DNA of 64,000 nt from Onchocerca lupi (taxonomy: Eukaryota > Nematoda > Chromadorea > Rhabditida > Onchocercidae): NCBI GenBank assembly GCA_028564675.1, contig JAOVVO010000387.1, positions 1 through 64,000 of the forward strand. Direction: 5' to 3'. The translations under genes were made by a program, and so were the position numbers. The notes under the pieces are model-generated. The model made no database searches. It was not told the DNA's origin and saw only the letters and a list, made by a program, of their open reading frames with translations. This document shows, one piece after another, positions 35,168-48,228 of the stretch (the first letter of the stretch is position 1; each line of letters begins with the position of its first letter).

Positions 35168-38100
35168 CTAAAATCTTGTAACTAGTAATGTGAGCTTTTT
35201 GACAGCATTTAATTCGATCTGAGCCCGTAGTTGGCAGCAATCATTTCTAAGTGAAACTATTTCGGATAATAAATCATCGCGTTCTTTTTCTTCTTTCCGG
35301 CATTCATCGCGCCAATAATCTTCTCTATATTCACTGTCGTCGCTGTTTTTAAAAGTTTCGGTATTTTTGTTCTTAAAGTAGATTTTTAAGAGTTATAGCT
35401 TCATTGTATTTAAAAACATTAGGCTCGATTTGCGATCTGTTTAGCTATTTATTCATTTATTTCATTTTCGAAGTATCGAAAAATTTTTTGTAAATCTGAA
35501 TTTGAAAAGCAACAGTGTAAACTTCCCAATACGAATTTCGAACTTCCGCCGAATTAAATCCTAGGCTTGCGAATCCCGCCACAAATCTTTGAAAGTATAA
35601 CTGCCTAGTAACCGATTAGGAGCAAAAAAGAGGTTACATATATCAATAAATAGTATTACCAATCCTTATCTATCTAAAAGTAGTTAAGATTTAAAGGACT
35701 TATTTAAATACTGAGTTAGAATCCCAGGTTATTTAAGTAATTATAAATACCATCAAAATGAACTGTAGATACTTTTTTCACGAATGGTTCTTAAATTTTT
35801 TTTTAGCTGCACTAGTATTTTTCAACTCATGATAGAATAAGACTCGAATATATCATTATTTTACAAAGCATCGAAGTAAAATTGTTCCCAGTCCGTTAAA
35901 AAAAATCTTACTTCATTCATACCATATAAACATTGATCCAAAGAAATTATTTCTAATTTATGACGAGCGATATCCTCGCGTAAAGCTGTACAAGCGGCTA
36001 GTAACTGCTTCTCCTCGAACATTTCTAGTGTTGGCGTTAAACCATCATTTTTTCGTGTCTCAATTTTTCCCGAATTTTCCAAACGTATACTTTTGAGCTG
36101 CAATGAGACAGGTGAAAAAAAGCATATTGGCTGGTTGTAAAATTCAACAAATTTTGAATAGCTAGTGATCAATCACATAAATAAAATATAAACAACAGAC
36201 AAATAATGGGCATATAATCTAGATATATGCACTTAATACTACTTCGTTATATTATCAGCAGTGTTTGAAATTATAGGAAACTCGGAAATCTAGAATTTAC
36301 ATCCACCACCTGTTTCAATTTTTAACTTCAGAATAAAAACACTGGATTTTGCGGGCTAATTGTTGCAAAAAGAAAAGCTTCCTTGAAAAAAAATGTTAAA
36401 GGAATTGCAAATATAAGTCGAAATCTTTAAATATACAAACTGTTTGAAATTATTCGACAGAAATTAATATTCTTCCCATTCGTTTAAAAACGAAATTTGT
36501 GAATATGAAATTGCCATGGAGTTTAAGAAACTATAATCAAATAATTAAGTAATGAATAATTTAAGGAAACTTGATGCATATGAAATAGTTGTAAATGATT
36601 ATTTCATGCATTTCGTTCATTTCAAAACTATAGTGTCCTTATTACTGTGCTGCAAATGACAAGTTTTTTAAGAAAAATAAAAGAAGGTTTGAGTCACCAA
36701 GATCTTAAGATATTATACAGTTGGTTTTTTTTTTTCTTAAAGACTGAATATTGAAAATTGAACAAGAAAGGAAGTAATTCAAGAAATAAGACATGATAAA
36801 TGATTCAAGCTCCAAGAACTTGGGAAGCCAGAAGCTTTTTTCTCGCTTTCTCGCTATCAATCTTCTTTCTTCTTGAAAATGCCAAATTCCGACTACATAA
36901 TTTAACCAAAAAAAAAAATGTTAGTTTAATTTAATAATGAAATGCCTATCCACTTATAAAGTCTCTAAAGGACTTTCTGTAATCATTCATAGAAATAACG
37001 GAAGTTTTAGTAATCTTTTTCATAGAAACCTGTAACGTAAAAATGATTTGCTTAAAAATGAGAAATCTTGGGAAGAAATCTCGAATCCAAAAACTCTGAA
37101 TGAGTTTTCCATAATATCTTTAAAAATCTCAGACTGAAAATTAATTGATGATATAAGTAGAATACATTTCAAATTTTATTTTTTAAGTTCTCAGAACAGC
37201 TTTAGAATAAGCACCTTTCCATCGAAATGAATGAATGGCACTAATATTGGAACTGAAGATAACAGATACTTACTGCTTGAAAATTAAATAAATCGAATTT
37301 TGAGGCATGATTCGTTTAATTTTCAAGCACTATTCAGAGCCTAAAAGAACTGTTTACAACGAACTGGTTAAAAGTGAGTGAATTCACGGAAATACAAATG
37401 CACATAAATAATACATATAAACAAAACATTGCATATTTCAATTCGCTGACGCATAAGAAATGAAATAAGACATTTACTTTCCTGCAAAGCATTGTGATTG
37501 CAGTCTGTACATCCCATAACTCCTCTTCTATTTGTTTCGTTGGCAAATTTAATTCTCGAAGCTCCTTTATCTGCAAATTTAAAAATACTTATTACAAAAA
37601 AAAAAAAAGAGAAAAAAAACAAATGAAATGCCAAAAATTATGAATTTTCAAGCCGAAAATTGACAAGAAAATACCTTGATTTTGATCGAAATTTTCGATC
37701 ACTGCAAAAGAATTATCTGCGACGTACAAATTATAGAAATTTAACTATATATTTTCCTCAAAAGAAAATGCAATATTTGATAGCTGAAATTCCCACGAAA
37801 AATATTATCGTATGTGTTTCCGGTTTTCCATAAGATGTAAATTAAACAAGAAATGTTATTGATAACAAATTTAACCACTACAAACTTACATGTAAAGAAA
37901 TGTTATTGATAACAAATTTAACCACTACAAGCTTACATGTAGATGAAGTTGTTGCAGACGACTCCGCTGCTTTCGTTCCTCACTAAGAAGCTCTTCCTCA
38001 GAGTCCGACAAATTTCCTTCGCAAATAATCTTTGGTGATTTCGGTGCCACATATCTTAAAATGTATTTGTTTTAAATACAATAGCTATTGCATGACTAAT

Positions 38101-41100
38101 GTTTAATTTATTTATAAGCAGCACTTATCTTGTTTCCCAATGAATTTCTTTTGAAAAAAAAATCATATTCTGGATGTCAGGGACATTTGAATTAAGAGGA
38201 ACAGTCCACAAATCATTTGAAGAATAAAATTACCGAGAAGTAACAATGCATAGTTTCAAAAACAGTAAATGCGTTTAAAAATAGTGGAATATTAAAAACA
38301 ATAAGTGAAATTAATAAACAAATATTGAAAAATAAAAACATATGAAAAAAAAAAAAAACTAATCATTCAAAGTGGAATAAAATTTCAACAAAAGCGAATT
38401 TTTGTAACATAATAAAAAGAAAAAAAAAGGCACTACAAACTGAATACAATTAGAAAAATTTTTTAGTCTTGATTAAAAAGACAAATTTTCATTAATAAGT
38501 CTCGCTCAAATCTCAGTGAAGCATACTTTCTAAGATATTGGAAAGTTTTTTTTCTTTTTTTTAATCGAAAGCAATAATTAGATCTGAGAGGGCGATTATT
38601 ACAAAGAATTGAAATCCATAAGCTTGAAGAAGTAACAAACCGCTGAATACAAAAACTTTAAATGGAATCCATTATCCATAAATGAACGGATTTATAAGAT
38701 CATCATTCATTCACTAAATCAAAATTTCATCCTTTATTCACAAAAGAGGTTAATGTCTAACATCTCCAGCGCTGAATAAAATTTCATGGAAAAAATTGTT
38801 ACACTGGAATGAAGAAAAAAAAAAGAAACAAGAAATCTAAATTAAAAAAGAAATCCGAAATCTAAATTTCTGCGGAAACAAGAAATCTAAATTAAAAAAG
38901 AAATCCGAAATCTAAATTTCTTCGGCAGAAAGATTAGAAGACAACGAAATTGTTGAAATGTAGAAATGGTGATGAAAGCGCAGCGAAGAGTGAATGTGAC
39001 AAGGAAAACTAGAATTGAAGTAGCAATGGCAGTGGTCTTTCATGAACGAGAAAATCCATTCTATTTTCTTAGAAAGATCGAATTTTGGGGTCGTTTGGTG
39101 ACTGATACAATACACTATCATCATCAATTTCATTACGATCATTACCAAACTTTTCAACGATGACTATTCCACTGGCACCAGCAACTGGAAATGAAGTCAA
39201 CGGTCTCAAATTAACTTCAGAATCTATAAAAAAGGAACTTTATGAAGTATTTCTGGCTGACATACTTAATCAGTATGAAAGATTCACGAAAATTCTACTT
39301 CATTCATCAAATTTTTCCTTTTCTGACATTCAGTTTTTGAAACTGTTTCCAAAAACTGCGAAAATTCAACCACGCCAAGCAAGAACTTATCCTTCAGTAA
39401 TTAGTAAAATCCGCATGAAACAAATTCAAATTCAGGATATCTTAATTTATTTCTATTTGCTGATCAGTTCATTACTATTATTGGCGGTGGAATCACACCA
39501 ATCTGATTCATTTCCTGATTGTCCTGCCATTAGTGCAATCGTAAATGCTGATTCTTATAACGGAAGTTTTTGCTTCTGCAATGTTCGGGATAATAATAAT
39601 GTAGATATCAGCTGTTTGTATAGTTCTACAATGAAACAATTCAAAAAAGCACTTCTTGCCGTTAGTGCGGCAAAAAAAACCGTTCAAAAGGTTGATTTTT
39701 TTTCAAATTCAAAAAAGACAAATAGGGATGACTATAGATATACTTTAAGAAATTCTAATCACACTTACTGCGTCAATTTATCAAAAATCCGCAAAGCCGA
39801 TTTTTTAAATATATGTTCCATCACTAGTTCGATATTCTTAATCATTCTAAAATAGTGGAAGTACCATTTCCAACATCTTTTTTCAAAAAAACTGAAAACT
39901 GTTTTCAATTTCAATTTATGTGTTTGACAATTAAAAAAGGAATTTAATGAGAATTAAACTGTGTTCCAATCTAATTAAGTTATGAATTACTCACAAGAAC
40001 TCTCTCTACCTTTCTTTTTTTGATATCTCTCATCCAAATCATGAATTTTGAAGGTGACATTAAGTCGTGTTAAATTTGACGATGACATACTGCCTGGAAA
40101 AATTTTCGACAATCCCCATGCATCTATACAAATTATATCCATTGGTTAGCTTATTGTTAATGAATTCATTAATTCTTTTATATTTTCTTTACTAAGTTTC
40201 TTTGTGGCCAAAGAAAGCTACAACATCGGCCTTTAACTGCTTTCAAACACAAATTCGAACCAAATTTTTGAATTTTATAGTTGAGAAGTTGGAATTTCAG
40301 ACAAATGCACCCAGAGCGCTTCCCTGAACATTCCTGATGATTCATTCTATGGACTAGGCGAGCATTTGCAAGAACTTTACATTACCAACTGCAATCTAGA
40401 GCAATTTCCACGAGCAGCAATTCAAAATTTAACAAAGCTGAGGACTTTATCACTTGCTGACAACAAATTGACTAATCTGGGAAGAATGGATTTCCAAACT
40501 TTGAAATATGTGAGTTTCATTGACAAATTTCTAAACCTAAAAGCTGCTTCCGGAAACATTCATTCTAGAGAAATTTATCTTTTCATTTTTAGAACTTCGC
40601 TAAGATTAACTAAGGAATTATGTAAGACTTTGTTCTAAGTATTTCAGTTAGCAATCTATATAGCAAAATAGTTCGTAACATATTCCAAAATGTTACTTTT
40701 TTAATTCAAGTTGTTTCTTCTCTTGTAAGTAATTCTCAATCTGATGAATTGTCAGAAGGCTTTATTAGAATTAAAATTCAACCCAATTTCATTCCTTTTT
40801 AAATGTCATTTTTAGTTGGAAATTCTGAACTTAGAAGGAAATTTCATAGCATCATTGGAAAATGGGACATTATCGGTACTTCGCAATTCCTTGAAAAAGC
40901 TTATTATTGGAAATCACAATTCTTTAAGCGACATCTTCGACGAAATTTCACAACTTAAAGAACTTCAAGTAGAAATTAAATCATTCAAAGATTTAAATTT
41001 CTTGGAAATTTTCAAAAAAAACGTTTAAAGAACAAAAAAGTACGAAGAAAAAAGATTCATTCGTAATTTATGGTTTTTTTTATTAACCTTAAAATGCAAT

Positions 41101-44100
41101 TCGAGAACTAAAGCAGTCACTATTAAATATACGAAAAGATATCTGATAGTAGATTTGTTTACAACACGAAATCGATGTATCAGGTTCTAGATATGGGTCG
41201 AGCCGATGGTATCACTAATATAACACAAGGAATATTTAGAGGATTGAACAAACTGGAGAAACTACTATTACCTGGATGTAGCCTGACAGTCATCCATAAG
41301 GACACTTTCCAGGGCCTTACGAAACTCACAGAGGTATATGTAGTTTCTATTTGATGAAAGATAAGTGATGGAAGCTAAAATTAAAATAACAATGGGAAAT
41401 AAAATAGTTTACAACGATTAATATAAAATGATAATAGAAACTTACAGCTCGATTTACGAATCAATTTACTGAGTGAAGTAGAATGTGGAAGTTTCGCTTG
41501 GACACCAAACTTACGACGCCTATCACTTGCCGGAAATTACCTAAATGAAAGTTTAGCTTGCTGGTGGGATGGATTAGAACATCTGGAAGAACTCGATCTT
41601 GGATGGAATGAGCTTTCAGTTTTGGAAAATAATGCTTTTTCCAAACTTGGTGCAACACTTGGCTTTCTGAATCTCCGGCATAATAAACGACTAGCACATG
41701 TAAGTTTTGAAACATCATAATTTAAAAAAGAAATCGAGCCTAAACTATGAGCAAAATAGTCTTTGAATTTACTTGAAGAAGTGGTACTTCCCTAATGTGA
41801 AAGTATTATTTTCAAGAAATTGGGATTTCCTTTATACTCAATTTTTAATAATAAATAAAATTTTGAAGATTGATGAAGATGCTTTCAACGGACTCAGTAA
41901 TCTCCATCGCTTAAATATAAGTGAAATAAGTATCACAGAATTTAATAACACTCTCAGACATCTCCCCTCGCTGAAGGTAAACGATTTGTATGAAATTGTT
42001 ATAGTTGAGAAGTTAGAAATACCTGAACCCTGAACAAAATTAAAAACCATTCCAAAATTTATTCAAATCTATGATCGATTTTAAGAATTAGAAAGGTTAA
42101 CAGATTCAAAATCCAAATATTAAGATAGCAATTGAATAAAAATTTCTAAAAATTTAATAAGTGCAAAGAAATGAGTCCTTTATAAATCTTCGAGTTTTTT
42201 CAATTTAGTCAAGAAATTAAGGAGTTGGATGTAGGCAACGGAAAACTGCAACATATTGATGAAAGCGATTTGGAAGCTCAAAATGAAAATTTGGAACGAT
42301 TAATATTACGCAACAATCAGTTAACAACACTATCAAGAAATGTGCTAGAAAATATGAAAAGTTTACGTATACTGGATCTATCAAACAACCAGTGGTTGTG
42401 TGATGAAAACATGGAAGCAGGTAAGATCTTTTAAAATTTCAATCCTATTGGGCTAAGGAAATTAATAAATTTGTTGAAGCAGAAATAAAATGAAATGAGT
42501 TTAACTTAACTAAATTAAATTTTATTAAAATTGCTAAGGACGCAGAGAAATAAAAGTTAGAAAATTTATAGAAGGAACCTTATCCCATCAAGAATTTATA
42601 CTATTACTGCCTAACAAATAAGAATAAATTCATACTAATTTCAGTGGTAGAAGAGATCGAATTGAAGTACAAAGAAGCAATTCTGCTAGACCACGAATTC
42701 ATGTTACTGCATGCTAACGAAACAAGTTGTAATCATCCGCATAGTTTACAAGGACAGGTTATAATGAATGTAATTAAGGATTCATTCAAGATATATAACT
42801 CAAGCGAAGATGTTATCTATTCAGTAACATCAACAATGTCAACAATGGATAATATAAAAATAGAGGACATTAGCACAAACATTCTCACTAAATTTCTAGC
42901 TGTAAGTTAAAATATATATTAATTTTTCTATAATAAAAATTACATTAGCTTGTTATCAGCCAAATTTTTTGCAAAACAAGAAAAAAAAATAAGATTAATT
43001 TCGATATTGTTAAAGAGAATCATGACAAGCTACTAAGCAGAGTCTTTACAAAAAACTCCTAGATTTTGCATGATATTCAGAACAGACTTCGCTCTAAAAT
43101 AAATCTGACATATTTAAAGCTTTAATGACCTATTCCAGAAAGAAGGTTTAATAGGTGATGAGAATGTAAAATCCGAACATCAGCAAAATACATCCACGCC
43201 TGTACATTTTCTATACCATATAAATATGAAAAATGAGCTAGTTAATGAACAAAACGGAACCAATCCAGCACCAATATTTATTGCCGTTGTTACATTGATG
43301 CTCATCTCTATTGCTGTTATCGTAGCTGTCATCCAACATTTAAGAGTAAGTCAATCCCTTCATTTTTTAGCACAAATTATCAATAATAAGTATACTTAAA
43401 AAGTTAAAAAATCGAGATCAACCTACTTATTTTCTTTCGGATTAGTTAGTCGTTAAAACTGCCTCAACTGTATTATATCAATTAAAGGTAATTAACGCGA
43501 CTTGACATAAAGCTATTATCTAATCCCATGAAAAATTTTATAGCAACAGAAGAATAAAGCAGAGAAGCGAATCAGTTTTGAAATGCATGATAAAATGTAA
43601 GCGTGATTTTAATCTTACTAAAATTAAACTTTTAAGTTAAAAAATTCATTTAAGAACTAAAACCTCGAAATTTAAGATTCGTAACATTGCAAAAGAATTG
43701 AAAACTAAATTTTTACATTAAAAATCAATTGGATAATTATTACATAATTTCATTTCAGAGTAACAAGTGAAGCGAAATTGAAAAACCACTCAAAATTGCA
43801 TGAACTGACCAAAGATAGGGTTTAAAACGAAGAAAACCTACCGTTTAATTTGAACGTCCTTGAATAAATATACCATCTAAAATAGAATATAAAAGATAAT
43901 ATCACGATCTAATTCGAAAAAGCCTCGCTTCTATATACATACATTTTAAATAAATAAATATATATTTATTTATATATATAAAAAAAAAATCTATTCTGTA
44001 ACGACACTCATCCAAAAAAATGAGAATTGATAATATTGAAGATCAGATTTTCGAAGAAAACAACATATGCTGTTTTGATCTATGATGACACACCTGTTTT

Positions 44101-45676
44101 CAATATATTATATTATCCAAACAACCGCTCACATATCATCTACAGAATAAAATATAACTTTCGATGCCAACGCATAAATGAGGAAATTTTAAAAAATACA
44201 ATTTCTTCCAAATGATATGCTTACAGAAGGAGAATGATATTTCATTAGGATAACATCGGAAGCGTTGAGCAAGAATATTCGAACAAGAGGTTGTGATACA
44301 TTGAGTGCGGCTTGTAGAATCAATCCAAGTGCAGCCATACCCATCTTATTTTTATCACTATTTTGCAATATCATTTGCGAATGTATAAATATATATGCCA
44401 ATAACATATAATTTTCTCCCGGTAGCAAAATCAGTTGCGCTTTTAACATATCTGCTACCAAACAACGACACGGTGACAATGTTCCGCATGGACAATCTGA
44501 AGTGAAATAGATGAATTTCGGAACTGGATTTCAATAAATTCATTTTATGGTTGAATGTACAATTTAGAATTAGATGATAACAGAACGAAAAATAGCCCCT
44601 GATAGAAAATAAGAGAGAAAGAAACCATAAAGATAAGTTAAATGCGAAACATACTTGCAGCAATTTTTTCAAATATTGGTCGTTTTTCATTAGTTAGAAT
44701 ATGTTCTGGAAGCTGGCGCAGAAATCTTTTCAGTAATCCCGAGGCATCGTGAATATCTTCCAGCTGAATGGAGTATCTCGAATTCACTGCTTTTTCAAGT
44801 CTGTCCAAATTTGCTTTTGGCGCGGAAATTCGATGAATTCCTTCGACACATAATCCTTAATTGGGTTTCTGTTTTATAACCGCACATTAACTTATAGGAT
44901 ATCAGTTATTATAATTATTGAAACTTATAAAAAATTCTAAATAATGACCGTCTCTGACAATCAAAATATTAATCCATTTAATTACATAACTAAAATATCA
45001 AATGATGCAGAATAATGGTACCTTTTTCATTAATGCAATCGATACACTGCCTAACAATAACTGGTAGTGGAATTCCATCATGAGAACCCATTCGTAAAAC
45101 AGCCAAAGAAAGTGGTACTGCGAATATTGCATGTTCTCCTGAATATGAACAAATTGAGCTGATTCAAGGTTCTGTAAGCATTCCAAACTACAGAACATTG
45201 GGAGCAACTCTATGTTTTTACAAATACTATTTGAAAAAATATCTTCGGAGAAAAATTAAGATATATTGTTGAACCAATCAAAAAAGTTTGTTTAAATGTA
45301 AATATAGTCCCAAATCTTCTTTTAATAATTAAAAATCAAAGAAACTACCTGTAAACGGTGACACAGCGGGCACTTCTTCCATAGTATGCTGTTCTTTCTT
45401 ATTTTTAATTTTTGATTTTGATTTTCTACCGAACATAATTACTTTCTTAGATCGTTCTTTGGTTCTAAGAAGGAAATATATCAGTGAATACTATTATTAA
45501 AAATGAATGTTCGACTTACTCAAATCATTGAAAATAGTGAACGGATATAAAATTTCACATTAAATGAAATAAAACCTATTTTTCACATGATAGATTCATA
45601 GTCAAAATATATAACTAAAAACACACTCCAATGGACTGTAATCTTCACGCTTAGTTTTAGCCCTTTTCTCCTCCAT
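35168..45676 (-). CDS. rlbp-1: RalBP1/RLIP76 homologue (RhoGAP plus Ral-binding coiled coil)
   Basis: Minus-strand exons: 45676-45627, 45464-45349, 45138-45022, 44855-44655, 44496-44225, then a 6.2-kb intron, 38054-37937, 37570-37478, 36097-35912 and 35371-35168 (stop TAG). The RhoGAP domain lies in exons 3-5 with arginine finger Arg103 in CVEGIHRISAP (human CEGIYRVSG) and LPGENYMLL...KNKM. The C-terminal exons match the Ral-binding part: KQIEEELWDVQTAITMLCRK (human KEERLWEVQRILTALKRK) and a coiled coil after MFEEKQLLA. RalBP1 is an effector of Ral GTPases and a GAP for Cdc42/Rac, acting in endocytosis. One join is open: the exon ending at 44225 is in phase 0, while 38054 needs phase 2. A 23-base microexon at 38148-38126 would repair it (total 459 residues) but its splice sites are weak. 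A complete plus-strand gene lies inside this intron. Confidence 0.85.
37848..37941 (-). repeat. 47-bp tandem duplication copying an rlbp-1 splice donor
   Basis: Copies 37848-37894 and 37895-37941 are identical except one base (CAAACTT against CAAGCTT). The second copy contains the donor of the rlbp-1 exon ending at 37937 (CAT|GTAAGCTT on the minus strand). The first copy, 47 bases further into the intron, repeats it as CAT|GTAAGTTT, which is closer to consensus. Confidence 0.9.
38825..38924. repeat. 50-bp tandem repeat, two copies
   Basis: Copies 38825-38874 and 38875-38924 differ by one base (TGCGG against TTCGG). They begin GAAACAAGAAATCTAA and lie in the large rlbp-1 intron, about 500 bases upstream of the nested gene's probable ATG. 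Possible regulatory or replication-slippage origin. Confidence 0.85.
39415..43825 (+). CDS. Leucine-rich-repeat single-pass membrane protein
   Basis: Twelve plus-strand exons: 39415-39690, 40054-40144, 40301-40509, 40816-40968, 41184-41333, 41448-41699, 41869-41976, 42222-42420, 42645-42901, 43139-43345, 43544-43596 and 43759-43825; all in phase, 673 residues. Order: signal peptide (about 1-24, IYFYLLISSLLLLAVES), Cys-rich cap (FCFCNV...ISC), about ten LRRs (LQELYITNCNLEQFP, LRTLSLADNKLTNL, LEELDLGWNELSVL, LRILDLSNNQWLC), a spacer with Asn-glycosylation sites, one membrane helix (about 610-631, IFIAVVTLMLISIAVIVAVI) and a 40-residue tail. The layout and N-terminal cap resemble nematode extracellular LRR-only proteins such as LET-4/EGG-6, which shape apical matrix in epithelia; this is a family-level guess. 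The frame is open upstream to an ATG at 39160, which would add 85 residues before the signal peptide; I prefer 39415. The whole gene lies within an rlbp-1 intron on the other strand. Confidence 0.85.
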
Positions 45677-46591
45677 TTTTATCTTGTTTGTTCGTTATCT
45701 GAAATGTGAATTTCCAGATCAGACTACGCAATGTTCAAAAGACAGAACTATACCTCAATATTAAGAACTTTTTTGAAAGTCTGATAAGCTGTTTAAATCA
45801 AGTAAATGCGTCAAAACTACTCTTGACGAAAAATAAAATGTCCATATCTAAAGGGACTATCAAAAATAAAATAACAAACTCACTATTTAAAGATTTTCTT
45901 CTAGAATTCCGATTTATTATATTTGCTTCTAACAATCGCAAATAATCTTTAAAAAAGAATAAAGTAAGGTAGAATATTTTTAAATCACTGAAAATAATCG
46001 ATTGTGTTAGCTAAAAATTAAATGAAATCTAAATCGACCATGATTTAGCTACATATGATTGGTAATGAAGACAAATGAAGGGAAAAACAGGAAAGTCGAA
46101 ACAAAACATGAGCATTTTCTGCATCAAAAAAGAGAAGAAAATAATAATTTTGAATAGTTTTATTTTAGCAAAGATAAAATTTGTTATAAACAAGCAATAA
46201 AATACAAAATGCACTGAATAATAATGCAATATAATGGAAATGATTACACAAAAGTCAAAGCACAGAGCACCAAGTATGATGCTTATCCACTGCATTCCAC
46301 ATTTCCTGCCAGTAATTTAATAAAATTTCCAGTTCAATAAATATATTTTCCATAATGCTCTATTTCGAAAATTTCCGAAATGAAGCTACACATATTAAAA
46401 TTGGAATATCACTTTCAGAAGTATTTTATCTGACTGAATATGCATAAAAATTATTATTTCTATGACTTTACACTTACACAAGAAATAGTGAGAGAAAATT
46501 GACCAAATATTGAGGATTAAACAAAGAACAACAGTAATAGTAATATATAAAGATAACATTTCTTAGAATTATTCTTCAGAAAATCAATCCT
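45677..46591. other. Spacer, VTA1 3' end to rlbp-1 start
   Basis: About 0.9 kb between two minus-strand genes. It should hold the VTA1 3' UTR and the rlbp-1 leader. A 79-codon plus-strand frame at 45706-45945 has no family resemblance and is probably chance. I see no snRNA, tRNA or terminator signature. Confidence 0.45.
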
Positions 46592-48228
46592 TCATTTTTT
46601 TAAGATTGTCAGTGCTTTCATCATACTTTCGATAGCTGTCTTAGAATCTTCATAACTCAATGCACTTACAGCATATTTCGCATATTTCTGTGCTTCCATA
46701 TAATCATCCAGAGTCAATCTTCCACTGTCACTATTTTCAGATACTTCTTGTGATGATCTCTTTGCTTCGGGAATATGTGACGGTTCACAAGTTTCTACCG
46801 TTGCGGCTGAATCCGAATATATATATGAAGGCCCAAGAAAGTTTGGTAGAGGTTGAATAGGTCCATCTGTAGTTGGTTGAGATTCTTTTCTCCTTTCAGC
46901 TGCAGGATATTAACTTTAAGAAAAAATACGCTATTATATTTCAAAATGTTTATAAAGCTAAAGGAAAATAAGACAGATACCATTAGCTTCAGCAAAATAT
47001 TGAAATATTAAATTAAGTTATCGGAATGGAAATAAAGTATACTTTGTGGGATTCTCATATTAAAGTCTTTCAAATTATCATCTTGATTGACACCAGATCC
47101 AGGTTTCGGTATTTCACCATTTTTCATACAACTATGTATGTATGTAGCCTAAAATACTCTTGATTTAAAGTTGAAGCAATGTAAGCCAATTAATATCATT
47201 TAATAGTGTAAGCCAGTAAGTATTATTTATTAGCTCAGAAATCCGATCTAGACAAATATACTAAATGAAAAAAAAATAAATAAATATGAAACGTGAAAAA
47301 AATAGTAGTGCAACCTTCCATTTAGCGTACTTCCTAATTGCAATGAGATTCTCATCCAACTCTCCAAAAAGGGTTAAAACATCGATCAAGTGTCCAGCCG
47401 TGTAGAAAGCCCTTACAACACCCCTGAAAATAATGTAGAACTAAAATCTTATGAAATATATAACAAATTTGTTTTATGAATTTGTGGAGTCTTCAGAACT
47501 GAAGGGAAAGAAATAAAGAAGCTAACATAATCTTTCTAACATAATAATGTACAAAAATTTCACTTTCTCACAATATAGCATCTTAAACTACATCATTCTT
47601 AATTAAATTATACTTTATACTTCCGACATAAAAAAAATTTAACATTCTTACTTCAAAATTTACGAAATTCTACGCAAAATTACTTCGTAAAATTCGACTG
47701 ACGATCATTTTTGTCGGCATAGTCGAATAATTTCATGGCAAAATTTTCGATATGGGCTTGGGCTACCAAATCTTGCGTGAGCGATTCCTGTCCACTTAAT
47801 TTCTTCTTCATCTATAATTACTGGATTATTAAATTATCGAGTTTTTGATTTATGTTCTTGGAAATTGAGAGTGAAAGATTTTATAAAGTATTTACATCTT
47901 CCAATATTGAAAGCAATGATGTCAGGTATTGTAGAGCTTCTGCAGATTTCTTGTCTATATTCATCCCAGTTTGTACTGCATAAAACAGACCTAAACGGTG
48001 AATTCTTTCATTTATGAAATTCCAAAACTTTTGTAAAAGTGAAGCGTCACTAGTTACAAATCTAAGAAATACTGCAATAGAGTTCTCATCCACCTTTCCA
48101 AAAAAAAAAAAAAACTTAAACTTACACCAATAATGGACGATGGGATCACGATCTGCATTCTCAGCACCGATTTTTACATAATGTGCAATTGAACGTAAAG
48201 ACTGAGGAATTTGTGTCACAGAAGCCAT
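46592..48228 (-). CDS. VTA1: VTA1/LIP5 homologue, Vps4 cofactor
   Basis: Six minus-strand exons: 48228-48126, 47990-47896, 47811-47684, 47423-47315, 47148-47043 and 46899-46592 (stop TGA); 282 residues (human 307). The N-terminal tandem MIT-like region is clear: PQSLRSIAHYVKIGAENADR followed by DPIVHYWC, then LFYAVQTGMNIDKKS (human RLYAMQTGMKIDSKT), HIENFAMKLFDYADKNDR and RAFYTAGHLIDVLTLFGEL. A short Pro/Ser-rich linker leads to the C-terminal VSL helices, MEAQKYAKYAVSALSYED (human ARAQKYCKYAGSALQYED). In the family the N-terminal part binds ESCRT-III and the VSL part binds and activates the Vps4 ATPase, promoting ESCRT-III disassembly in multivesicular-body sorting. An in-frame ATG exists upstream at 48270, but the family start fits 48228. 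It lies 672 bases downstream of the golgin-84 stop on the same strand. Confidence 0.94.
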
